A DNA stretch of 64,000 bases, taken from positions 398,501 to 462,500 of the forward strand of contig JACCIC010000030.1 in NCBI GenBank assembly GCA_018907035.1, given 5' to 3'. This DNA is from Sycobia sp. Sy_11. Its lineage: Eukaryota; Arthropoda; Insecta; Hymenoptera; Epichrysomallidae. Shown here piece by piece: positions 52,400 to 64,000 of the stretch (the stretch's first letter is position 1; each line of letters begins with the position of its first letter). The notes beneath the pieces are model-generated. The model was not told the DNA's origin. It made no database searches and worked only from the letters and a program-made list of their open reading frames with translations. Position numbers and translations under genes: made by a program.

Positions 52400-52811
52400 A
52401 TCGCGAGCGTTCCTCACGCATTGTGATGGCGCGCGATTTGGGAGCGAGAATCGACAAGTGCGCGGGCGCACTGATGGCGAGCCTCTGTCGCGGCGGCCGG
52501 GCGAAGGGCGCTGGACAAGCCAGCGACGAGCGTGGACGCGAGAAAAGAGCAGCGTGCGGCGGATAAGTCGACCGCGTACTATCGCGCGCCCCTTTATCTC
52601 GCAGTGGCCACGTTCATTCGGTCGCGTTAACGAGCAGCCGCCTCGCTCTTCGTTTTACCGCTGCGCCGGGGCAGAGAAACGGTTTCCTTGGATTTTCGTT
52701 TATAGTTCGCGTTAGCACTGGCTCGGAGTATTACTTATTCGCGCTCGTGTCGTGTATTATAACAGCAGCGGGATTCGAGTGTGTACTTGGAGGAAAAAAA
52801 AATAAGACCGT
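52400..52811 (+). promoter_or_regulatory. Candidate plus-strand promoter and first noncoding exon
   Basis: This is a CpG-rich, repeat-free block about 400 bp long in an otherwise microsatellite-rich region. Its distal end changes to the A-rich composition of an insect 5' UTR and finishes at a strong plus-strand donor, ACCGT|GTAAGT (GT at 52812). No downstream coding exon was found up to 64000, so any gene would extend beyond the window. It could equally be a regulatory island of mwh, transcribed divergently. There is no TATA box, and I cannot fix a start site. Confidence 0.22.
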
Positions 52812-53465
52812 GTAAGTCATGCGAGTTTTAACGTATACGTCGACGCGCCCTCGTCATTGATTACGATCGATTTGCAGGGGCGATCTCAAAGCCGGAACAT
52901 TACACGCGCCGAACTTTTAGGATATCTTGTATTTGGAAATGGAACATTTGCAGAAATAATAACGAGCGTTCGACCGCGAATCTCCCCCCCCCCTCCCTCG
53001 CCACCAGTGTACTCGTGTCCCGCGGCAGATGCTGGACTCGTCTTGTCACTCTGGCCCGTCGACTAATTCCCTCCCAGTCGACGATCTCGCGCGCGACAAT
53101 GTCCCGGCCTTCGGTGGATTCCGCTCGCTGATATCTACTAGAGCGCGCGTTAAATCGACGAGCTCCGGATACGGAGGGACTGCGGGCTGCGCGAAGCGCG
53201 ATGGGCCCCCGTTCTGCTTATCCGGGCGTGACTTGGACCACTGGCCCGGACCAGCGCGTGATCGTTATAACATCTTCGGCTTGGCCTAATCTACCCTTCG
53301 ATAAGCGTGGGATGCTTTCGAAGAGTCCGGAGTTTATTAGAATACTTCAGATTAGATCTGAAAAATCAGGAGTACGTGCGAATTCAAGAGCAGACTGTAA
53401 CTCAAAGTATGATGTAAGGATTGATGTAAGGATTGATGTAATACTTCTGAGTATTCTAGCCACGT

Positions 53466-53700
53466 AATATAAACAACTGCACTAGAGAGTACCTGGATAT
53501 ATCTGAGTATATCGAATACTTCCCAGTATGTTTGAATAATAGAAATAACTACATGACATATAGTACTCAGATACTACAGAGAATGGATTACCTCCAAGTA
53601 CATCATGCAATATAAACAACTGCCCAAGATAGTAACTTGGATAATTCAGAGCATATCGAATAGTATAGATACTTCCAAATACTGCAGAGTATTGTACGTA
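53466..53700. repeat. Degenerate direct repeat of about 143 bp
   Basis: The 15-mer AATATAAACAACTGC occurs at 53466-53480 and again at 53609-53623, 143 bp apart. After each copy the same order of motifs follows: AGAGTACCTGG or AGTAACTTGG, then ATATCGAATA, then ACTTCCCAGTAT or ACTTCCAAATACT. Weaker copies of the TACTACAGAGTAC theme continue to about 54100. A short direct repeat, GTAAGGATTGAT, precedes it at about 53414-53446. This looks like an old, diverged minisatellite or satellite. Confidence 0.6.
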
Positions 53701-55224
53701 AGAGTCTCCAGCTATTATAGACCATATGAAATATTATGGGACATATTTGAATGCTATAGGTGACGGTACTGGGAATTCGCCGGATGTTTCGAAAAATATT
53801 CGGATGCTTTAAATGATTATTTTAGAAATTTCTGGATACTACAAAGTACATTCGAATACCGTAAGCCACTGCGTTGAAGAATATTTAAATATTACAGAGT
53901 ACATCAAATGAACAATATGGAGTTCGTCCAAGAACGATAACCAAATACTGTAAAGAATATCTGGATGATGACAAGATATACATCCGACTATTATCCGACT
54001 ATTATAATTGACACCAAAATAATCCAGAATATGTGCGACTATTATACCCAATTACTTGGAGACACGCTCAAAAGTTCATTTATGTCAATTTTTATAAATT
54101 ATTCTAAAGTCCTGCAGTTAGACGCAGTTCTTCGGTATGCTTAGAATAGACCTTATAAATGATAGAATATTATTCACCAATATCGAAGAGCTCTCAAAAT
54201 AGTCGATTAGAATTTGAACACATTGATAGTCCTCGGGTGTGTATTCGAATGTACTTCCGGGTATTTAAGCCTATTTCAATTTTTTGGACGTATTCAGGGA
54301 TATTCGGTTGAAATACTTCGAGAGCTAGAATATGAGTATGAGATTTCGCAAAAAGACGACCGAGTCGGAGATAGAAGGCGAATCTTTTCGTGATGCCGGA
54401 GTACTGGGCGATACATTGATCAACGGGACAAAAGTGATAGTGATAGTGCCCTTATAATTTCACGTTAAGCAAGACTGAGCAACGATAATTTTTCCAATTG
54501 TCAGAATGGCAGGATAAAAAGGATATTTTCTGTAGATCAAATCGATAAGGACGATATTACAGCAAGAGTACCAAGTACGACATCGGGATTGCCGTCGGTG
54601 TATGCGGTACTTCATTGATTATCCATCCGTATAATGTTGTCTTATGTGGATTGGTATGACAATCGCCTGTCTCATCCTACTGAAATTCTTATGAATAGTT
54701 TACATACATTGATTTTCTACTGTCTCAGATGTCATTCGTATCTGTTTTTCATGCTCAACGCAAAAATGTCGATACTAGCAATAGGAAATAGCCCAGATGC
54801 GCGCTAAAAAATTTTTTTTCCCCAACTTCCTCAATCCTGTTGAAAATATTGGGCGTTGACATTCATTTATTTTAGCTGCGCTGTAAATTTATAAAAATTT
54901 ATCACGTGTATCATAAATATTACAACTTTCTACTACGATTTATCCAGTGGTACCGTAAAAATATATTACTTTTCCGTTTGAAATGCATCAAGGAATACAC
55001 GCTTTTCACCGAAACTTGATCGATTATCGCCATATAAAAAAAAAATCTATATATCATTTCAACAATACATAAAAATTGTATTATTCTAGAAGAAAATTTC
55101 CTCAAAACCGATCCACTATTCTTTTCACGTTGTGTGAATCCATTATAGAATTCGATTTTTTTGCGATATGAATGAATCGTGCATATATGTAAAGCAGAAA
55201 TTAGTGGAGCGACTCACACGTGGC

Positions 55225-55227
<3 letters not shown>

Positions 55228-55275
<48 letters not shown>
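55228..55275. repeat. (TA)n array, 48 bp
   Basis: TA repeat. A 37-bp array lies at 55619-55655. Confidence 0.97.
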
Positions 55276-55279
<4 letters not shown>

Positions 55280-55616
55280 CATCGGCTTGATAATCGTAGC
55301 AGATTATGAAGCAATTAATAACGTCGCTACGGATTTTCTATCGTCGATTATCATCAATTCGCGTGCGGGCGGCGCGAAATCACGCTCGATTTCGCTGCTT
55401 CCCGAGGAATCACGCGAATCTCTCAGTATCCTACATAGATATAAATGCTTTCCAATCGGAGAAATTGCATCGCCGGGCTTTAAACGCGAGCGAGACAGAA
55501 TTGGAGGAAGAGATCGATCATCGGACTTATTGTCGTCCGGATTACCGCGCGCCGCCTTATCATTTCACGCTCCAAATCTCGCCGCCGACGAGAGGCGATG
55601 GTTTCTCTATATATTT

Positions 55617-55656
<40 letters not shown>

Positions 55657-55861
55657 GTGCGCACTCCCCGGATATCAGTTTTGTTTGTCTTTCTTTCTTT
55701 CATTCTTTCGTTCTATCATCTGGCCGCGCTTTACGCCTACCTCCTCCCCCCCCCCGCTCCGACGATGCTCCGCTCTCTAATCATTATTTTGCGCGTCTAT
55801 ATAGGCCGCTCTCTGGTATACTGTTGGCAACGCATAATTGCTTTCTGTCGTCCCCCCCTTC

Positions 55862-55867
<6 letters not shown>

Positions 55868-55898
<31 letters not shown>
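55868..55898. repeat. (TC)n array
   Basis: TC dinucleotide repeat, about 30 bp. Confidence 0.9.
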
Positions 55899-55901
<3 letters not shown>

Positions 55902-56529
55902 GACGCAGCGAGCGATTTTCCTCGCCGGTGAAACCGATCTGGGCCGATCGGGCGAAATCTCCTCCCGTACTACACGTACGCGGGGGTCCTCCTCTTTCCA
56001 TTTTTCGTTCTCTTATTGCGAGTAGAGCGCGATGCCCATCGCCCGTTACGTTTGCCGTTTTCACTTTTATGACTCGAGCGCGTGCTCAGATGTTGCTGAT
56101 AAACATATACACACATAATATACATGATTACACGAAGACTCTATAGGATCCCGCCAAGCGTGAAGCATAATAACATCCGACCGCCTCCCATCTCCTCCCG
56201 TACCCGATTTTTTACCCCTCCCTCGCTACTCCCCCCCCCTCCCCCGCCACCTTCCCTCGCGCGGATTTTATCCGAAGTAGCGATGTACGTAACGCGGGGC
56301 TGAACATTTTTATTTTCTCCTCTTCGACCGTGGCGCGTTTTAGATCCGCGCTGCCGCGGCCGGCGCGCCTTGTCACGCTACGGGATGCTTTTCGTTTCTG
56401 CTTTTTTTTTTTTGTTTCTGCGGCCGAGAATTTCGAGGCGCGCTCGCCGGAGAAAGCCGCATTATCCACGGGCGGAGCCAGATTTTCTTATACGCTTGGA
56501 TATTGTACGGTTTTCTGATATGTGTATAT

Positions 56530-56562
56530 ATATGTGTGTGTGCGCGCGCGCGCGCGCACACG
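56530..56562. repeat. (TG)n-(CG)n-(CA)n array
   Basis: TG, CG and CA blocks in series make a near-palindromic alternating purine-pyrimidine tract. Confidence 0.9.
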
Positions 56563-56783
56563 TATGTTCAAATAGATCAACCAAATATTAAACGAACGCG
56601 ATCTATTAACATTAAAGTGAAATCTGCATCGAAGCCTGCGAGTCGCCTAAATATTTTATGTAGATCGTACTTTTATCCCGCCCCACCCCTCCACCTTTCT
56701 TTTTAGGGAAAGTGAATATTTTTTAAATTGCTCGCTAATATCGGCATTTATTTATGCGACATTGTAATTATGGATATCTGAAG

Positions 56784-56787
<4 letters not shown>

Positions 56788-56842
<55 letters not shown>
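56788..56842. repeat. (TA)n array, 55 bp
   Basis: Uninterrupted TA repeat. Confidence 0.97.
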
Positions 56843-56845
<3 letters not shown>

Positions 56846-58072
56846 GAATAAAGTGTGTGAAAACCGACACGTGGCATTTATATATATTTAGAGCTTAGTG
56901 AAATTCTGGGCGCGTTTCAACGAATTTCTATTTCATTAAAAAAACCATCCGTGGTGTGAGAGAAATGTTAATAATATAGTAAATTTAATGATCGCTATAA
57001 ATTTATTTTTAACCTTCGCATTAACTATATCAATTCGAACAATACGAGACTTTCAAATTTTCGAATTTTCATGATTAAAAAAATGAATAAATAAAGGTGC
57101 ACGGAGCGGTTTAGAAAGATAATTGTGCTTTATTTGTCTAATACATTGCCAGTGATTTTGTTTATTTATTTATATTATAATAATAAGTAGGATTCTATTT
57201 TTTTGGCATATGCTTCGTCATGTGTTTAGCGAGTCCTGTATTAATTATCGCAGAATCTTCAATTATACTTTTTTATCAGTCAATTGCATTTGGAGCGAAG
57301 TATCTAATAATTCGATCTTAATAGGAAAAGTGCAGTTAATTTGTCGATTCGAGTAAATATCGAATTTCATTGAAAATCTGAATCGCTGATAAGCCACTGA
57401 GAACCCAGTAATTTTCCTCGGCCTCGTTTTCATTAATTTCGTTATTTTCGCATTTACGTAGAGCTCACGGTTCGCACACTAACTGTATACAAATTTTACA
57501 ATTCCCGTGTCCGGCGGTCGATTTGGAAAATTGCAGAAAAAATAAAAACATTATTATGAGAATCGTGCCGACGTACGTCCGTGAAAAATGACAAATTCGT
57601 TTAATCTAAGACGCATCGGCTACATCGCAGCGGATCGACGAGATCTCGATCGAAATTCTGCAAAAATCTCCCAGCGCCGTGACGTGAGATACTTGCGCGC
57701 AAGTAGGTAAACGGACGCACGTGGCGGAGGGGGGGGGCGACGCGCCTACGCTGGATTGTAATTAAAATCGCACCGAGCCCGGGCGACGCTTCATTCGCGG
57801 CCGTTAATGTCGACGCGGACTTTTCGCGCTCTATACGGGTCGTTGGGCTTGTCGAGCCCAGCCGTAAAGTCGCACGAAAGTTTGTCGTCGGCCAATATGC
57901 ATTGATTTGTGCGGCCGTTAAAAATTAGTCTCGCGCACTGGCTCGCGATACATCCTTCAAATTTCTACGCCATTAATCGCTGCTCGAATAAATTAACCCC
58001 CGAATTTTAGCGTCTGCAGCTGCGCATCATCGCGGATTCGCGAGTTTGCACATTTTAACGGATCCAATTTCG

Positions 58073-58074
<2 letters not shown>

Positions 58075-58112
<38 letters not shown>
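58075..58112. repeat. (TA)n array, 38 bp
   Basis: TA repeat. A 53-bp array lies at 58373-58425 and a 27-bp one at 59173-59199. Confidence 0.97.
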
Positions 58113-58117
<5 letters not shown>

Positions 58118-58368
58118 CACCGATATGTAGCTTGCATTGCCTTTCGAAAGAGCCCGAGGATTGCGTTCGACTTCGTTTCAAAGTCAGTCAACAATCGCCG
58201 TGGAACCGCGGAGAGCCATAAACATTTCATAATGGCTCGCGCAGGGGGCGGGGGGGAGAGCTCTTTCTAAAAGAGCAATATATGGGTGCTTACGGATACA
58301 CGAGAAAAAGTGTACGTACGCGCTCGCACACGATATCTGAGCGATTTAATCTGCTCCAGTTAGTTAGT

Positions 58369-58427
<59 letters not shown>

Positions 58428-58647
58428 AACAGACACAGAGCGAAATTACGAAGGATGAATCTTGTAAACATAGAGGAGATTTTGAAAGAAATCTAATTCG
58501 CGCTCGCTCGGCGCTTTTTTTTCCTCCCTGCCGACTATTATATTATATTATAATGTGTGAATTACGACTGTTCTCATGATATTTATGACGAATCCCACGC
58601 GGGTGGCGGGCGGCGTGTGAGAAGCCGCTCGGTGAAACCCTCTCAAG

Positions 58648-58690
58648 ACGTGTGTGTGTGCGTGTGCGCGTGTGTATGTGTGTATGTTAT
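58648..58690. repeat. (TG)n-rich array
   Basis: Imperfect TG repeat interspersed with CG and TATG units. Confidence 0.85.
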
Positions 58691-58861
58691 GTATGTACCT
58701 GTATACATACATCTAACATTCAGGGAGGAGAGAGACAGTCTGTGCTGTGCTCCATGTTTTTCATATTTTATATCCGTGCATGTGTGTGCTTGTGTATGCA
58801 CCGTTTGCACCTGCAATATCCGACGCATACTTCTTTCCTTACACTCCCCATATACACTTGC

Positions 58862-58903
58862 GGCGCGCGCACACACACACACACACACACAACACACACA
58901 CGT
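58862..58903. repeat. (CG)n-(CA)n array
   Basis: Short CG repeats followed by CA repeats. Confidence 0.9.
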
Positions 58904-59176
58904 GTACGGAAGCCTCGATAATGCCGACGATCCGCGTAAGTCACGCCCCGCGCCCAAGAGGAAAAGAATGTATTCAATGCGCGAGGTGGGGCAGTGCGCG
59001 CGGGCGCCCTGTCACCGGGGCAATTCGTTTTGTCCGTTATTACTTGTTTTCCATTATTATACGAGCCGGGCCGCCGCGCTGCGCCACGGCAAGCCGTCAA
59101 TCGTCGACGCACATATGAAATTTATCAGCAGGACTATGGTTTATTTTCCGCGTCGCGCGCGTCCTGTTTTCCTATA

Positions 59177-59207
<31 letters not shown>

Positions 59208-60250
59208 TTCGGTGGATCATCTCGGTAGACGCGCGGCGCGTCTCCGACATTCTCGCTGTCGACAACCGTTTGTACGTGGTAGTGCGTCTACATGCGGTAT
59301 ATGTAGCGGTAAATACGTAATGCAGTTTTCCGCGCTAAAGCCGCCGCGGCGCGGGACCGTTTTGAATTATGGACGGAGCGCGGAGTCTTTCTATCTTTAT
59401 TGGCTTCTTTCCAGGTGTCTATATAGATATATACAAATAACGATCGGTTGTTCGATGAACCAACGGTCGAAACGGTCCGCCGCCGCTGCCGTCCGTCAGT
59501 TGCGCCGTGTGTAAGCGCAGGGTGGAAGGAACATATTTTTCTTTCCTTTTAGGATAAATTCATTTTTTTTGCTACATATTCCAACTGAAATATAATAAGG
59601 GTCGATTAAAATAATACGTAATTATCAATGGTATAAATATTTTCAATAATCCGTTTCATTCTTATTTCTTTAAGTTTTATATTCCAACAATATTTTTCTT
59701 CGTCCGATTTGAATACATCGTTCGGACAGGCGCGATCGGTTGCTTTTTTTCCAAATTAACGATGACATATAGTAACGAAAATGTCGAGTCTAATTTTATT
59801 TTAGAAGTATCCAGGAAACACAATAAAACAAAGTTTTATAACAGAAATCGAAGAAAAGTGATATGACATCTCGGTGCTTTCAATGCACGCCGACCAATTC
59901 GCAAAAATTGCCTCCTCTCCAAAACTTCGAACGAGCAATAATTAACTTGGCTTCCGTCCCGCGACGTATGATTCGATTTGCCAAAGCGCGCTAGACCAGT
60001 TTCGCGGAAAGATTATCCAGCAATTTAAATCGCGCTCGAGTCGCGCGCCAAACGAGGAAAGTCGTACGCTCATCGCGACGCAGGAGAAAAAGAAAGAGAG
60101 AAAGAAGCAGGGAGCCGCTCGCTCGACGTAAACGAGGTCAGCCGGGGTCTGGCGAATATTTTCTTGACTTAAGAAAGGTATTTTAGCCAGGCAGGAGTCG
60201 AGAAAATATTTACTTAATAATGGAAAGTAATTTCTTCGATCTATGTACAT

Positions 60251-60258
<8 letters not shown>

Positions 60259-60300
<42 letters not shown>

Positions 60301-60305
60301 TATAT
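60259..60305. repeat. (TA)n array, about 47 bp
   Basis: TA repeat with one ATAATA break. A 49-bp array lies at 60555-60603. Confidence 0.95.
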
Positions 60306-60550
60306 GTATGTATATAATTTTAATTGTTCCATGTACGCGATTTGGTTGGCTGCTCCGCGCCAAATGATCCGATTAATCGTTGGAAATTATGCGCTTGGCC
60401 GCTGCACCGATATCAAGTCCCTCGAGATAGAAATCTGGTGTTTATAGATAATAAAGCTATAAAAGTCTCGAGATACGCGCGAGGTCTTCGGAATTAGAGC
60501 TATCGTTCTATTGTATCGAAAAGCGTTGTCCCGTATTTTACACGGCCGAG

Positions 60551-60607
<57 letters not shown>

Positions 60608-61392
60608 ACATCCGAATTACGGACAAAAGTCGGAAAATAGGGCAAACTTTACGAGCCTCGGCATTAGATTCAAGGAGAAAAATTAATTAACGCACTGAGA
60701 TTGGCGGAAAAGTCGCGGATTTCACAAGACACTGCTGCTTCTGAATCTATCGACACCGCGCACGACTCGGAATTTCTTCAGAATCGCACGAGGCGAAATT
60801 CGCCTGTCTCCGCGGTCGTTCTTCCGCCCGCGGGGTCCCGGTTCCTCTCGAATCCGCGAATCCGTACGCGCCTGGTCATTCTTGTGGCGAATCAGCTCTC
60901 GCGTTATTCTACGTACGGATGAAATTTCGAAGCACCGCGATGTGAGAATCTTTCTCATTAATCGATGTTCTCGAAAATTGCTTTGTTTTCGAGAAAAAAA
61001 ACAACAAAGAATACAGAAAATTGAAAAATAAAACTATCGAAGTGTGGGAACTCGATAACGAAAAGAATTTTCAACGTAGTCGGATCTTACCTGCATACGT
61101 ATAAAGAATTGCGAATTTCTATAACGAACTTATAGGTTAATGTTACTTTAATATATAGAGCGGTTTAGAAGGGGGGGAGGTAAAAAAGGTCTGAAAAGAA
61201 AAATCTGCAATACTTGTAATTCTTCTAAACGATAAACTTTAACTTTCGATTAATAAATATTAGCTCGGCTTCTATATAGCGCTTTAAAAGCCTACATATA
61301 AATGTCAGAGGTTTTAGAAAGGACTGCTCGTTTTTGTTATCGAAGAAAGTTTCTTAATTGCAAGTAGATCGGCTTTGAATTATTTTCTAAAT

Positions 61393-61395
<3 letters not shown>

Positions 61396-61459
<64 letters not shown>
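61396..61459. repeat. (TA)n array, 64 bp
   Basis: The longest TA array in the window. A 21-bp array lies at 61701-61721. Confidence 0.97.
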
Positions 61460-61462
<3 letters not shown>

Positions 61463-62602
61463 TTCAGGATTATTCCTAATCCATACTTTCGTCTCGCTCA
61501 TTCGCCGCATAAGAAAAAAACGAAGCGTCGCCCCATTATTTCCGTTCTACATTATCTTCGGATCGCGGAAAAAAAGAACGGCTATCCTTTAACGCGTCAC
61601 GTGCACATTATATATATACACACGCGGTGCGAATTTTAAACAGGACGCTCCGCAGTGAGTCCAAGGTATTTACGTTATAGCGGGAAGAAGATTTAAACAA
61701 TATATATATATATATATATATGATATAGTGATATAAGGCGAGCCTTTTCAATAACCTTATTAAAACTCGGAGAATTATAATTCTAATCAAAGTTTCGAGG
61801 CTTATGGGCTTTCGATTCATTCGCGATTCAAATGGGAATGCTTCCATACGAGAGGGCTCTATAGCCGTGCACTTTGAGAAGTCCGTCGTAACTTTGCCAG
61901 CATGATATAAAATGTTAGATCGGGCATAATTCGATATCGTTCGAAGCCGCTTAGGTCGTTTGACATAATTCGGCATCGCTTTCAAATGATCGCTTCAGTC
62001 GCATTTGCTAGTCCCATAGATTGGCTGATCGGTATTTATACGAAATTCACATAACTGACGGTATTGTGATCGAGATAAAAATCAATTGTTTCGAAATCCT
62101 AGACGATCGAACTCTCTCGAAAAAGTGATTTTTACGCTTGCTCCTCGAGCTGATAACCCATCCACATACGAACAACGTTCCGTGCTTCTAGTTCACCTCA
62201 AAAAGATTCTTCTCATTCCGTATCCGTTTGCTCGCTTTTGTTCCACGACAATCTGGAAAAATCGTCGGCATTTATCCGCGCTTAAATACACGCGTATACA
62301 TGTATACACATGCACACCCGACGGAGACAATTACGCGTCTTGGCTCGGCTCATACACACCGAGTCGCGTCTCATTCGGCGGGCCTCCGCGCGACGAGATC
62401 TGGCTCGTCGTTTCGAGCACAAAAGAATTGCCCGCGGATCGAGAGTCACCGCGACTCGCTCACTACCGGCGAGGATAATAAGCCGGCGAGCGCCGTGCGC
62501 GCGCAGCACGTCGGAGACGCCGCGCAGAGGTGAAATCATACGGGGCTCGCTAATCGAATACATAGATATTATACGTCTAACCCTAATTTCTCGCATCCGT
62601 GA

Positions 62603-62637
62603 ACTCTCTCTCTCTCTCTCTCTCTTCGTCTCTCTCA
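62603..62637. repeat. (TC)n array
   Basis: TC dinucleotide repeat with one CG interruption. Confidence 0.9.
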
Positions 62638-62885
62638 CCACCTGCATTCTCGCGCACGCGCGCGCTGTTCGAAAACAATAGGAACTTTATTCCTGCGGCC
62701 GCCCGGGCGCCCGTATCATATGTATCGGAAAGTGAGGAAGAGAGAAAAAGAAAGAGAGAATGTGTCATTATGGCGTCGAGCTTAAGGGGAGCGCATCAAA
62801 ACTGTTATTTCTTCTGTGATTGAGGTAATTACTCCGTCGTCCCCCTTCCCCCGTCTTCCCGACGTGGAGCGGGGACGAAATCATA

Positions 62886-62912
62886 CGTATGCATGTATGT
62901 ATGTATGTATGT
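62886..62912. repeat. (TATG)n tetranucleotide array
   Basis: About six TATG units. Confidence 0.9.
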
Positions 62913-63274
62913 CTATATGTGTGTATGGGTGGGTGATTGTGTGGGTGTCTGTATACATCTGTCCCCGGAGGCTTTTCGCCGTGGCCCTTCGCTAGCTGTA
63001 CATATTACATACATATAAAGTCGTGCCTAATCGCAAGAGACGAATGGGAACAGCGCGCTGATTTTTGCAGGGCGGGTCTATTTCATAAATATTGTACTGT
63101 ACTGCATATACGGGTCAAGGTGAAGCGGATTTTTTTTCTCGTTGCCTTGCACTAAATATATATGTTATACGTATATATAATGTACAATTTGCCCGAGCGT
63201 GGAAAGTTGCCAATTTTTTCTTTTAAATTTTTTACAAATGTGTAGCCGTAAATTGATAATAATTGTACCCATAC

Positions 63275-63291
63275 ACACGCGCGCGCGCGCG

Positions 63292-63336
<45 letters not shown>
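63275..63336. repeat. (CA)-(CG)n-(TA)n compound array
   Basis: ACACACG and CG repeats join directly to a 42-bp TA array (63295-63336). Confidence 0.9.
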
Positions 63337-63339
<3 letters not shown>

Positions 63340-64000
63340 CCTTGCGTGCGTCAGAAACTCTCAGCTGATTTCATGCTTATTACGGTTTAGCTAGGTCGAG
63401 AAAGTAATGAGAAGGAACAGAGGCTTCAAAATAATTATAGACGCAGAATGCTAATAGATTATAGTATTAGACGTATTTAAAGCTATGTGGAACGTCGATT
63501 TATATCGCAGTTTATTTTTGGAATTTAAGCAAAATAATGAATATTAATTATACATAGATAATTTATGGTCGTAACTCATTGGTGATACTCGGGACACATT
63601 GATAAGAATTTCAATTTAGGATATCCACCAGGTCTAAATACTATAATATTCTATGTAAGTTCGGACGAATATTTCAATAGCACAATGCACTACTAGGGAT
63701 GAAAGTAGATTTGCTATTATACCACGTAAGCTATACTATTTTTCCTTCAATCTGGTAAAAAAAAAAATCGCGAGAACTTGTCACATTAACAATACGCATT
63801 ACTTGGCCCTTGAGCAGAAAGGTGAATACGTATTAAAAAAGAGAAAAACAAAAGAAAGTAAAGGGATAGTTTGGTAAAAATATGAAATCTCGAATGTAAT
63901 AAGTAAAGCAAAAACGATAGAATTTCGACATTAGGAGCGATACACACGTACTTTCGCGGCCCACGTCGTCTCAAATATTCCGTTTCGGACACGCACCGCG

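Larger units (their letters stand above)
52834..64000. other. Upstream noncoding region, distal part
   Basis: No coding exon was recognised. The interval 52860-53290 is CpG-rich unique sequence, and 53410-54400 holds degenerate repeats. The intervals 54400-55170, 56850-57680 and 59520-59940 are unique AT-rich DNA. The intervals 55320-55940, 57690-57900, 58590-59520 and 62300-62560 are CpG-rich. TA, TC, CA/TG and TATG arrays are interspersed. Confidence 0.45.

Noticed and set aside
55179..55931. 250-codon plus-strand open frame
   Set aside because: It is open only because two TA arrays (coding Tyr-Ile repeats), a TC array and CpG-rich DNA lack stops. There are no domains, and the frame starts in AT-rich unique DNA with no splice or start context.
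58557..59228. 223-codon plus-strand open frame
   Set aside because: It is built from TG/CA and TA microsatellites. Cys-Val and His-Thr repeats appear in other frames as well, and no family motif is present.

Overview
This is a eukaryotic window, most likely from an insect genome and probably hymenopteran. That placement is an inference. It rests on one recognisable arthropod planar-polarity gene with kilobase introns, noncoding DNA with many CpG-rich segments that are not CpG-depleted, and an extreme load of (TA)n, (GA)n and (CA)n microsatellites. There is no operon-like packing. I recognised no tRNA, rRNA, CRISPR array or intact transposon.

The supported gene content lies on the minus strand in the left half. 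Three exons with matching splice phases (28195-28267, 18741-19120, 7561-7843) encode the N-terminal 242 residues of a GBD/FH3-domain protein that I identify as multiple wing hairs (mwh). In Drosophila this planar cell polarity effector limits actin prehair formation. The protein has a short N-terminus, an Asn/Ser/Gly-rich linker and then the start of the formin-type GBD/FH3 region. The rest of the protein is not visible and should lie beyond the left edge. At 326-413, still on the minus strand, is a signal-peptide-coding first exon of a different, unidentified secreted protein. It appears to end at a non-canonical GC splice donor and to lie inside mwh intron 3, unless an mwh exon between it and 7561 was missed.

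Layout: 1-413 is the start of the secreted-protein gene; 414-7560 is intronic or intergenic sequence (mwh intron 3); 7561-7843 is mwh coding exon 3; 7844-18740 is intron 2; 18741-19120 is coding exon 2; 19121-28194 is intron 1; 28195-28267 is coding exon 1 with the start codon; 29712 upstream is a possible 5' UTR exon. From about 30 kb to 64 kb I see no convincing coding exon. This stretch is 5' flank or 5' noncoding intron of mwh, packed with microsatellites and CpG-rich patches. It includes a large inverted repeat (33851-34109), a possible plus-strand first exon or promoter (about 52.4-52.8 kb) and a degenerate repeat of about 143 bp (about 53.46-53.7 kb).

The most unusual features are the number and narrow size range of the TA arrays (about one per kilobase, most 36-64 bp), the foldback at 34 kb whose arms each carry TA, unique and purine/pyrimidine blocks, the recurrent CA-CG-CA compound arrays, and the apparently nested secreted gene with a GC donor.
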